From assembly GCA_026387405.1 (NCBI GenBank), contig JAPLLV010000040.1, positions 1 to 45,911 of the forward strand: a DNA stretch of 45,911 bases, in the 5' to 3' direction. Shown here one piece after another: positions 12,401-24,400 of the stretch (positions within the stretch are counted from its first letter, which is position 1; each line of letters begins with the position of its first letter). This stretch comes from Candidatus Omnitrophota bacterium. GTDB taxonomy: Bacteria > Omnitrophota > Gorgyraeia > Gygaellales > Profunditerraquicolaceae. A program made the translations under genes and the position numbers. The notes under the pieces were generated by a model. The model was not told the DNA's origin. It saw only the letters and a list, made by a program, of their open reading frames with translations, and ran no database searches.

Positions 12401-15400
12401 TAGCTATAAGGGGCGAAATTATTGCTGTTGAAGGTGCGTCTCCGGATACTTTACAACATGAACTTACCGAGGCCTTGGTGCAACAGTCACCGGAGTTATA
12501 TGCTGGCAGTGCCCACAAGTTAGCGCTATGGGATGTTGATCGAAGTAAGGAATCAAGGCAAAGAGGGAATACCGGCTGGGTGCTAAAAGGAGGAACCCCT
12601 ATTCTTGCAACAGGTCCTTCTTCTGCTCGTCCTGATGAGGTTATAACCTTTGCCGGCGAAAAGGGAGCAGATCTGAATCTTTCGGAGAGGGCTTTAGAAG
12701 AGCATAGAGCCATTACAGTTGCCGCCGCGGATTTTATAATTGCCAATGTGCAGAATGTTACCGGCTATACCGGTGAAGAGCGGGATAGATTAGCCAATCT
12801 CCTGGCATTTTTAGTCCAGCCCGACCTTAATTTTAATAAACTTTGCCTGCAGGCCGGAGCATCCAAATTATATAAAGACGCGTTTGGTATTTTGTTGGAA
12901 TCGGAGAAATATAGAACCGATAGCGTAACTCAAAAGATCACCTACTTGGATTTAATGCAAAATCCCGGTTACCTCTTTAATTGGCTTAAGGTGAATACGA
13001 AGGGGATGATCTCCCGGCAGGAGCGCAGGCAGTTAATGAAACAGATCTCCATTCTTCCCGAGGGGATGCGTTTATTGTTAAGAAATCCAATAGCTAATGA
13101 TACGAAAGAGGAACGCGCCAGGCTGCGCGCAGCCCGGAAGGCCCTCAAATCTTTGATAAAAGGTTTTGCCGATAAGAATCTTAATAAGTATGGAAAGGCA
13201 TTTGATAAGGGATTAGGGAAATTGCAGGACTTGCTGGGAGTTGACGCGCAAGACCCTGTCATAAGCTTTGCCCTGGGGTATTTATCTTTCGCGCTTAATC
13301 CCGCCAACGAGAAACGGATAGAGAATGCGAGGATACAGGTCAGGGAATACGCGAAGAATAATCCTCAAGCCAAAAACACGGATCTGGAAGCTATGTTCTG
13401 GAGAATGGCGGGTTTCCCGGATTTTCCGGAGTGGAAGAAATTAATGTCCTGGCAGCCGGAAGTGGCTTCTGTAAAGAGCCGCGCCAGCGCCTCCGAGGTC
13501 CTGGATAGTTTTAGGTCCAAAGTTCATCCCTGGGCCGGGCTCGCGGATAAAGAGTTCTCTAACGCGCAATTCTTGCGCCAGAAGGCGTTCTTCGGGATAA
13601 GCCTTTCAGAGAAGAAATTCTGGAACAGGCTTTATATGGGAACGAGCGTCTTGGCAACGTTGCTCTTTATACCTAAGATAGCGGCCTTGACCGGGCTGGC
13701 AGCAAGCAGCACGGCTCTTATGTGGATGGTTGTGCCCGCAACCGCATTGTGGATCTGGGGCCGCAAATATGCCGATAATCACAGCCAGAGCCGGCTTAAT
13801 CGCAGAATTAGTTTTTCGGGCATAATGCTGGGTGTGTTCCCGGCGGCAGTAAAGCGCTGGGCTTACGCCAGCGCGCGGGGAAAGATCTTACGCTGGATGC
13901 TGCCCAATGAAAATACATACCAGGACCTGGGGGTGTCGAGGGTCTTGTCCGAGGAAAAAGAGGCCTTAGACAAGATCAAGAAAGAAGAGCTCGAAAAACG
14001 CAGGCAGCAGCACAGGTATTATGACCAGGGAGAGGAAAAGCCGGAGGCCGCTTTCTTTACTGCGGATAAGATAGAATCGCTGAGCAAAGATATTGTAGAA
14101 AAACTTTACGGGAACAACCTGTCCGAAGCAGCGAAACTGGAGAAGATGGACCGGGTATACAAAAAGATAGTCCGCTTTGTTTCTTCGGAAATAGACGGTA
14201 AAGTGGACGCCAAGGCATTCAAGGAAGGGGTAAGTAGTCTTTCGAAAGAAGCAGTCGTTATTGTCACACAACTCGGCAAGGAATATGAGCAGTATAGATC
14301 CGTTGCCTTTATGACCAGCGCTGAAGATCAGGCCACGCTTAGGATGCTGGTGCAGAAGACAGAGGAGAAAAAATTCGCCGATCCTATCAAAGAAAGTTTA
14401 TTGTCAGTAGCCCGCCGGCAGATCCCCAAGCTGGATCCTTCTCTCAAGAAGCCCAAGATCGTTATATTTGAGGGGAAGATATACTTGGCCCAATTAAAGG
14501 GAGAAGATATCGTTCTAACGCCCGCGCAAGGCAAGGAATTAAAGATAGCTAAAGATAAGAAAGACGGAGAAGACGCCTTTGAAGATGGTGAATATAAAGT
14601 TAAGTGGGATAACGGCGCCCTGAAATTAGAAAAGGCCCAGCCTAGCAACGTGCAAGCCGTGGAAGAGAAAAAGGCAGAGCTGGGGCAATTAAAGAATCTG
14701 GCAGACAGCGATGCTGCCTGGCAAATGTTGGCCCAGGCCTTGCGCGATGAAGAAACCGAAAAATTATTCGGTACTACCAATCACAATACGGATCTGGCAA
14801 AGTTCCTGGCCGGGCAGTTCAAGAAAAAGGCAGGATTGTTGCTCGAGGCAATAGCAGAGGTTGAAAAAGCGTCCCAGGATGAATTGAGTTTTGCAGGGGA
14901 AAATTCAGCAGCGGGGAGTATCAGCGCTGATAATTTTGACAAGTTAGTAGAGCGGGCTTATAACTCCGCAGCCCCTGAAGTGATCGGCGGAGTGAGAGTT
15001 TATTACATTTCTAAAGGCGACCTTAACACCGTATTCAGAAAAGATGCCCGGGCCAAGGGGATCACCAGGGCCAAGGTGGGCAATGGGGTTACGGTTTTTG
15101 TCCCCGGGTTAGGAAGCGTGATGTTCATCGCCAGGAATAGCGCGCGCGGCAGCTATAAAGCGTCTACTTTTGTGCATGAAGGCATTGAAGCGCAAGAGTT
15201 AAACCGGACTAACGGCTTAGCCGGAGACCATAGCGGAGCGCAGGCAACCGTGGGCAATATGCGCAGGGACGGAGGAAATGAGAGCATTTGGGACAGGGTG
15301 CGCAGCCTTAAGTCAAGAGCAAGCCAGGCGAATGTTTCTCCTGCGCCGGCAAACGCAGAATTATCCTTTGCCGCGGAGAACGGGCTTGCGCCGGCCCTTG

Positions 15401-18400
15401 TTAGGTTGACTGCAGGCGGCGAGTTAGCCACAATGATTAGCCTGCCGGGTGGTTTGTCAATCCCTAATTGGGTTGTGGTTGATCCAGAAGTAAAGGCAGG
15501 GATAGAAAAATTGGAACAATACGCCTTAGCATTTTCAGGCGGAGGAATAGCTGTAGGAGAACTTGGCGGAGAACTCTTTAGGGTAAAGAGCAGGATTAAC
15601 CAAGCCATGAGTAAAGAGGAAGAGTTTGGGCTGCATTTTGCAATTGCGGGTGCTATTTCGCCTGATAATCCCTCTCCGGATAAGGTTAAGGCGCTAGAAC
15701 TTATCGCGCGCGCGATAAGAATTGTAGAAGAAATAGCTAGGGAAGAGATGCCTAAATTAAGGAAGGCCTTGGAGGAAAAAGGGTTTAGGATGGCTTCCCG
15801 TTTTGTCATAGGATTTAACGGAGATAGGGCTCCCTTGGATGCGGAATCTAGAAAATATCCCCAGGCTAAATATGAGCAATTTGTTTTAGAAGATCCAGTT
15901 AATGATCTTAGCGAATTGTATGTTAAGGATAAAGCATCAGCCTCGCCGGCACCAACACCTGCGCAAGCGCAGGTAGCCCCGCTAGCGCCTAAGCCGGTAC
16001 CTCCGTCCGGGCCCGCCGCGGGGAGTACGCCACCGCCGTCAGCAGGAGGCCCCAGCAATGCATCTGCGGCAATGCCTTCCGGCAATAATGAGCTGCGCGA
16101 GGACCTGTATTACACTATCAAGGCTATTCTAGAGGATGAAAAATTAAGCGTAGAAGAGAAGGCGGAAAAGATCAAGGCCTTGGCAAAATTGACCCAAAAG
16201 GATTTTGAGCAGCATTTACTGGGCAAGAGAGCATTATGCAAGGCTTTGGATATTCCGGTTGCGAGCGTGAGTTTGGGCTTTGGCTTTGGCGATAACGGGG
16301 TGATTGATAAATTTGCCGAAAAGGCAAAAGTAATCGCGCATGAGGAGACGAGAAAGCAGATCGAAAAACAACTCCGGGATTTTGCCGCAGAGGTAAGTAA
16401 GCTCGCGGATAAGTTAGCCCAGGCAGCGGTAAATAAAGGCGGCACCCGGACTCCGGAGCAGGAGGCAGAAGACCGGGATAACCTTAAGATATATCAAGAT
16501 GCTTTAGCCGGAATAAGGACTGCAATTTCAAGATTAGATCTTAATCCCGCCAATAGCGCGGGCAGTAACTATAATTATGAAGACCTGCTTAAGCCGATAA
16601 AAGAGGCGGTAGATAAAGAAAATCAGGCTGTAGAGGCAAGCGAAGACAAGCTGCATCACAAAAAGCCTATCCCCGCTTTGGCGGCAGGCAACCCTGTGCA
16701 GCCAATAATTGCAGGCGTATTAGCGGTGATAGCCCCCTCAACAGTATTGACCAAGGATAATCTTCCGGATGTCCTGAAGCTGTTGGATATCTATATGAAA
16801 TTATTGGAGAGTGAGATCGGGCTTTTAAATAGAGACGATAAAGACTTCGAGCCGCAGAAGAAAGAGCTTGAGCAAAAGAAGGAAAAGGCGAGGAAGATCA
16901 AGGAAGAATTAAGCGCCAGAGACCTGGATATGCCGGGCAAACAAATCAAGGTATCTGATATTAATAAGACAATAAAAGAGGAAGGTAAGCCTGATGTAAC
17001 AATTGAGCTCGCGGCTATTCTATCGGAATTGAATAATAAAGTTACCGCGCGACAGGCACGGGCTTTTATCGTCCCTGCCTTAGAGGCCAGGCAGGCAATA
17101 GTGTTATTGCATAAAGACAATGCCGCGGAAAAGATCAAGAAGCATCTGGACGGGGAAAACGGCTTAAAGGGCGCCCAGAGAGAGGGTAAGGACGCGGATA
17201 AGCTGGTGGAGGCAGGGCAAAAAGGCATTGCGGAAAAATTTGAGCATAAGCAGCCTACGGATGCCGCGGAGAGAGCGAGCGAAGAAAAACTTATGCTCGC
17301 GGCATATAAATATTACAGGTCGCATTTCAGGCGCGATTTGCCGGCGCTGGAAACAGCGGACAATGCAATTCTTGCGGACGCGATCCATATAATGTTCGGT
17401 GTTACCGTGCAACCTACCGATACCTTCAGAGAGAATATGCGTAAGTTCCTTTACCTGATGCGCCTGTGCGCAGACGGCAGGGTAAATCCCTCTTCCATTA
17501 AACAGTTGCATTGGGACTTGCCTTACAGGGAGCTGGTTTTCCATATGGAGAAGCTGCTGGAGCAAAAGGCAGAGTTGAACGATACGAACCTAACCCAGAG
17601 CCGCGCGGCATTGGAAATAGATAAATTCGAGAAGAAGCTGAATGAATTTATGGAGAGATTAACAATAACCGACAAAGAAAAGAAATTAGATACTTATGAA
17701 TCAAGAAGGAAATTCTGGGAAGAGGCGGGATTTGAGAAGGCGGCTTCCCAGCTCCTCTGGCTGAATGGAAAGCAGGTTGCGCCGATACTCGCATTTATGA
17801 GGGGATACAGCTATTTGATAGAATCTCTGGCTACTGTGTTTAAGACGGACAATAAGAAGGCGATAGAGGAATTGGCGCTGATCTTTACTACCGGTAAAGA
17901 AAGCAAATTATATTTAAGCAAATTGCTTGAAAAGTTAGGCAAAGAAGTCTTTATGTATACCTTAAGCGGAGAAGAGATCGAAAAGCATTTTGCCTCCGGC
18001 GCCAAGACCCCGGTGATCATCAAGGGTAGTATCGGGACTATTCTTTTTGCCAATGCTGAATACTGGGTGCTTTTACTGGAGAACGGTGCGGTGAAATTTA
18101 TCCAGCCACGCAGCACCGAGACCTTCACTGTGTATTCTGCGCAGAAGTTAGACGGGGCAGAGCTTAAACCCTTGAACGAGAAAGGCTGGGGGCCGAAGCC
18201 GCTATGGATAAGGCATAAGAATAAAGGCGTGATCAAGGCCAAAATAGACGGCGCAATAATTACTAGGATTACCCCGATAGAAGACCAAGACCAGATCAAA
18301 CAGTTTATGGAAACTAATCTGCAGTTAAAGGATGTCTTAAAGCAATACGCGCCTTATAGCCTGCCCGAAGAAGAGAAGAAAGATGAAGCTCAGGCCAAGA

Positions 18401-21400
18401 AGGAAAGAGACAACAGGATAAAGATGACCAGGGATAACGATACCTTTAAGAGAATAGTCGGAGAAAAACAAGCCGATGGTTCACTAAGAGGCGGAGAGTT
18501 ACGTTCGCTTGACGACGTAACCATAGTAAGTGACCGGCTGAAAGAGATCCATGCGCTGATGCAAAAGCAGGGGCTTAAGGACGATGAGATCAGACAAATC
18601 CTGTGGGAGGACCTGAATGGCCCTCAAGGAGTTTTAAATAAGGAATTCCGCGCCGTGCCGCTAAGAGGAGGATTAAGGGCGTTGACAGTTGAGTTGCCGT
18701 TAGCGCAGCAGGCATTTGATACAGGCGTGCATTTGAGGGAGACTCGCTTTGGAGCAAGCGAAAAAGAAGCCAAAAAGGCAGTGGAAGATCTGGGTTTACC
18801 GGAGTCTTTGATCCTTGGCAACGAGACCGGCAGCGAAACTTATATCTTTGATGAGGCGCTGGCGCAGGCGGAAAAACAACAGATAGATCAATTCTCTTCC
18901 GCTAAGGACACGTTTTTAAATATGCTGGCGCCTAACAAGTTCAATCTTAAACTTGTTGGCACAGCCTGCGCGGCCTTTTTGGTCATAGGCGGATTTATCA
19001 CCCTTACAGCGTTTGCAAGCAGCTGGGGTCTTGCTATGAGTCTTTGCGTTGGCGGATTATCCGGATTGTCCTTAGTTGCCGTATTTAAGGGTCTATCCAA
19101 ATTAAGCGGAAAGTTAAAGCCCCAATCTAAAACCAGCGCGGACCAGGTCGAAGGTTACTTGATCTATTCCAACCTATTAAAGCGCCAGAGAGAGATAAAG
19201 AAAACTGCCTCGCAGAATGTCCAGTGGGAGAGCAGGATCATCGATCTGCTTATTTTAGCTGACCCCCGAGCGTTGGGGCATATGCGTAGGCTTGCTTTTA
19301 TCCATCTTTTATTCGCGGCAGGGGCAAAAGGCGACTTAGAGTATCTAAAATTGATCGCCGGCGCGCTGAAGATCAACAATTGGGACGGCAAGAGCGAAAG
19401 ATCTTTGCGTAAGGCAATTAAGAAGAGCTGTATTGATTTTAACAGCGCCTTTAGAATCGTAATGGGTAATTCAACTACGGGGATAGCCGATTCTATTAAT
19501 CCCAATGAAGTGATCGCTGATGTCCGGCAGGTAACCTTTGCCCATCCGGTGGATTATTATCAGGCTAAGCTGCAGGAAGGATTAAAGGAAGATAATGAAG
19601 CCAAGAGGGCAAGAATAGTGGCTGCGGCCTTAGCCGCCTTCTTAGGCCCCAATGCTACAATAGTCATAAATGGGATTTCCGAAAAGAAGAATCCCTTACC
19701 CGTGCTGCAGGAAATCGTGATGAATGATAAACTCCCGGTTCAGACGCGCATAGACGCAATGAAGATAATTAATCGTATCTCCGCGCAGCAGCCTGTGTTA
19801 GCTTTACCTATATTAGGCAGTATCGCGGGAATGGCAGAGTCAAAGGATGCGGCAGAAGAAGCGCGGCTGGTTGGTTGGCGCGCACAGGCAATGCAGGCGC
19901 TGGAACAGCTTGATTTAAATAAGCCTGAAGGTAGAAAGAAAGCGCAGCAGCAGGCGCGCGAAGAGCTGCGCAAAAATGCGGTGGAGATACTATTGAACAT
20001 TGCTCTGGATGAAAACGCCGCGCTTGATTTAAGGCAGAAGGCATTAAGCAAGCTCTTTGAAATTATCCATTTGGATAAGAAGGCATACCGATACTTGAGC
20101 CGCAGGCAGATGTCCTGGTTAATAACTTTATTAGAAGAGACGCAGCTCGCCGGAAGCGTAAAGGGCTTATTAGAGGCTGCTCCTGCAGGCAATAGAAATT
20201 GGGCCGCGGCTAATGGTATAACTTTATCTGAAGTTAAAGAGGAAAATTTAGATGTTCTCATTGCAGAGGTTTTGGGCAAGAAAGAGCAGTTAATTAATAA
20301 GTTTAAAGAGGCGGTAAAGCAACTAAAGAAGAATCCGGCCATAGAAGCAGGTTCGATCTTTGAGGCGCATGACTTCAGGCTGCTTTTGAGTAAATTGAAT
20401 TCCACAAGCGACGAAGAAAGGATTATCGCCCTGCAGGGATTAGCGGCCATATTTAATAATCTGGTAGGCAGGAATGGAGCTAAAAAAGAAGAGGCTATCC
20501 GGGCTATTCTGGGTATTCTGTCAGGCCCGGCCTCAAGCGTCCCGGTGCTGATCTGGGCGCATATCGCTTTATTGCGCTGCCAGTCCGATAAAGTAAAATC
20601 AGCGGATTTGCGCGCAAGGATCGCGGCGATACTGGGTTTTGTGTTTGATCCCGGGGTAAATATAAAACTGCGGGTGAACCTGTTGGCTCAATTGAACCTA
20701 TTGTTTAAGGCGAGGCCGGATCTTTTGGCAGACCTGGTGAAGGCAAACCTGATAAAGGAAGATACTTTCATTGACGCATTGTTCAGCCAGAATAATAAAC
20801 AGGCCAATCAGGATTTTGTCCTTCAGTTAGAATATGTGATCAAATGCGTCCTGAAGATCAGAGGGAAGGATATAACCAGAGGCGTGGCTGATAAATTAAC
20901 CGGAGCGCTCCAGGCGCAGGTTAATGGCCAGGCCAATCCATTAAGAGAAAAAAGCTTAAAGCCCTGGCAGATGAACTTCGTCCTTTCTATTATCGGGATA
21001 TTGGATGTTATCGCCGAAGAGAATAATGCGTTATTAAGAGGTACGATCAACCCCGTTGAATTTAAGAATATGGATGTGCGGAGCAGATTGGAGGTACTGG
21101 CGGCAAAGGTAGAGGAGAACCTTACCCCTGCTTTAGAGGTACCAGTGAATAAGCTCGGCAAAGATAAAGAATTAATCAAAATAGAAGAGGAACTATCTAT
21201 TCTAGAAAACAGAAAAGGCGATATTCCGGAAGCCAATAAAGCGGCGTTATCTGCTTTGTGTAATGCCGATACCTTTACTCATCCGGAGGACGGCGCGGTC
21301 ACGACCATACGCATCCACGCTGCCAAGCTTCTGGCCAGGACTACAGGCATAGATACCCTTAATTTGAGCGTTCTTAAAGGTCAGGTTTTTGCCGTTTCAT

Positions 21401-24400
21401 ATGCGAATGAAGAACTGAAGTTCTGGATAGCTGCGGTATTAGTAACTGCCGGGAAAATAACTCCTCAAGAGGCCGCGCCTGTAATAACAGCTCTGTTGGA
21501 GAATAATGCCGGCTGGTTAAGTTCTGCAGAGTACATCAAAGCGGCGTTAAATATATTCAAGGCTTTATTACCGGCGCTTAATCAGGATGCCGTTGATCTG
21601 TTATCTAAAATGCTCCTTAGCGCGGAGAAAAAAGAGGCAAAGGAAATCTTCGGGTTGTTAAGCGCCGCCGGGAATTTGACCATAGAGACAGCGCAATTAG
21701 TTGAGGCGTGGAATAAGGCAAGTAGAATTGCGGATTGGGTTCCGGACGCTTTACCCCTTACTTTTGATTTTATTTTATCCGGGGCAACCGTTGGCCAGCG
21801 CGAGGCGATAATCGAGAAGATAAATGAAAAAATACCTACTACGTTGATGGCTCACTGGGCCGGACAAAGTGTTACTGTGCGCGGAAAGGGCGAATACGCC
21901 GGATTGCTGATCTATACCCGCAAAGCAGCCGAAACTATTCTTTTTAACGGTAATGCGAAAAATCTATGCCGCCTTGTGTGGCTCGATAGCCAGATGAATA
22001 AATTTGATAGACAACATCGTGGAGCGTCCGCATGGCAGGAAGGCGATAATGTCTTTGTGGTGGAAAATGTGGCAATGCGCACTGCCGAAAATATTCTTAA
22101 TGCCGGCGCGCAGGCCGCGGAGCCGCCAGAGGACGCCGCCAGGCCTGTAAAGATAAGAGCAAGACAAAATCAGTTATTGGCAGTAGCCGGCAGAGATGCC
22201 CTTGAGGCAGTGATCCATTTTGAGGCCTGGAGGCAATTAGTGGGAGGTAACAAAGTTCTAGAAGCCGCCTTAAGTATCCCGGATAATGCGCAGAAAGTAA
22301 AGGGGGTCTGGTTGGCTTTATGGGAAGTGTTTAACAGGGCTGCCGAAGGTGATTACCAGGCCGTGCGGGTATTACAGGTTCTGGCATTACGCTTAGGTTA
22401 TCAGGAGCCGCTCCCCGGAGCAATATCCGCCACCGGTCCGCCCACCATTATTGATTATGCCAGATGCGTCCTGGATTCTACTGCCACCATGGATATGGAT
22501 GAATTAATAAGCCATCTGGATGCAATTGTTAAAGGTTCCCGCGCAAATTCCGTTAATTTAACTCCTCTCTCCGCAGAACAAGCCAATATTAGCGCGCCTG
22601 TCCAGCCTAAGGAGCCGAAAACTCCTGCGTCTCAAAAAACCACTACTTTTGGCCAAAAGCTCGTTAAGGTAGTGAAGATAGCAGCTATAGAGGCGGTCTA
22701 TTTTGTTCCCCCATTCTTGGTAGGTTTACTGGCAGTTTATGCGGGGTTTGATCTTACAAATCCGGCAGGGATGGCCCAGCTGATCGTCTATGCAATAGGG
22801 TTCTTTATCCTGTTGCACGCTCTTACCCACCATGAATTTGGCCACGGCTGGTCGGCAAATAAATTCTTTGGGGATATGACAGCCAAGGACCAGGGAAGGC
22901 TGACGCTTAATCCCATAAAGCATATCAACCTCGGCGCGACCATATTGTTGCCGTTAGTATGTATGCTGCTTGGGGCTACTCCGGTTGCTTTTGGTAAGCC
23001 CGTGCCGGTAAACGCCAAAAATTATAAAGAACTCTCTATCATAACTATTGCCGGGCCGGCGGTGAATGTCTTGTTGGCCGGGGCAGCCTATAGTATCGGC
23101 CATTGGCTCCTGCCTTCTTTAGCCCCTTATTTAGGACCCTCTGTCTTGGTGGTCACGAAGCTTATGTTAGGGCTGGCATATGAATATAACTCACTCCTGG
23201 CTATCTTGAACGTTTTGCCCATACCGCCCATAGATGGTTCACGTATCCTTTTTGGCAAGTGGTCTACTAATCCCAAGGTGCAGTTGATCGGCGGATTAAT
23301 TGTGGCTGCCGCCGCATTCTTTAATATAGTCCCGGCTTTCATCGGATATACTTGCTCTTTGCTTCCTATTATGAGTATAGGCTTGAAACAGCTAACAGGA
23401 AGCGGATTGGCGGGTTCAGGTTCAGGAAACCAGGCAGGGCCTGTTAATTCTCCCGCTGCCTTGCCGCCGCCAGGCATCACTTTACGCACTGTTGGCGCAG
23501 TAATGCAGGCTACAAGCACAACCGGCAGCGCGACTGTTCCCAGCCCATCCATAAATCTTTCAGGTAAAGAATGTCCCATCGGCGCTACTGCCGCAGCGAG
23601 AATTACGGCAGTAGGAGGTGCTCGTGCCCGTTCCCCGGGCGTCTTTGGCGCGACTGGCCTCTTTCCGCAAGGCCAGGTCGTGGCTCCAGACAGGAGCGGA
23701 ACAAATCTTGCAGGTTTAGGCTCTCTCGTTGCTGGGGGAACTAGATCTGAAACCGAGAAAAGAGCAGAACAAGGCCAAAGCCGAGAAGCCCAGACTCTAA
23801 AGAATGGGCAGGGTGCAGAAAGTGTATCCGGCAACAATGCAACAAAGACAGGTTCTGGAGGTGCAACAAGCGGAAACAGTGACGCCCGAGGTGCAAGCAG
23901 TGTAATTGCAGTAGGCGCTACTGATAATAAGCTTGGCGCAGACGCTACGACTGTTGGCAGAACAGATGTTCCAGGATCAGGCGAGACAAGTATCGTTTTG
24001 TCTTCATTTAATAATAGTCTTGCTAATCCAGGCATACAACAGCCAGGTGCCCGCGCTCCGCCCGCCAAACCTTATCTTTCTGTAAACTTTGGCGCATTAA
24101 AACCCGGCGCAGTAGTAGCCGTAATCGGCGCGATACTGTTTACGGCCCAGAACACTTTAGCTGATAATGGCGTTTCTTCCGTTATTTCCTCCGCAGCAGG
24201 CATTCCCGCGATAATCGCAGTAATCCTCATTTCCAGACCCGCGGTGGAAGTGGTGAAGGCCAATTTACCCAAAATAACTAACCTTATTAAGCCGCAACTT
24301 CTCTCCGTGGCAGGAAGAACTGCGGCTTTTGGCTATAAGGGCGCTTCGCTGGTGGCCCAATACCTCCGGGCACTGACCCACACCAATTGGGGCGCCCTTA

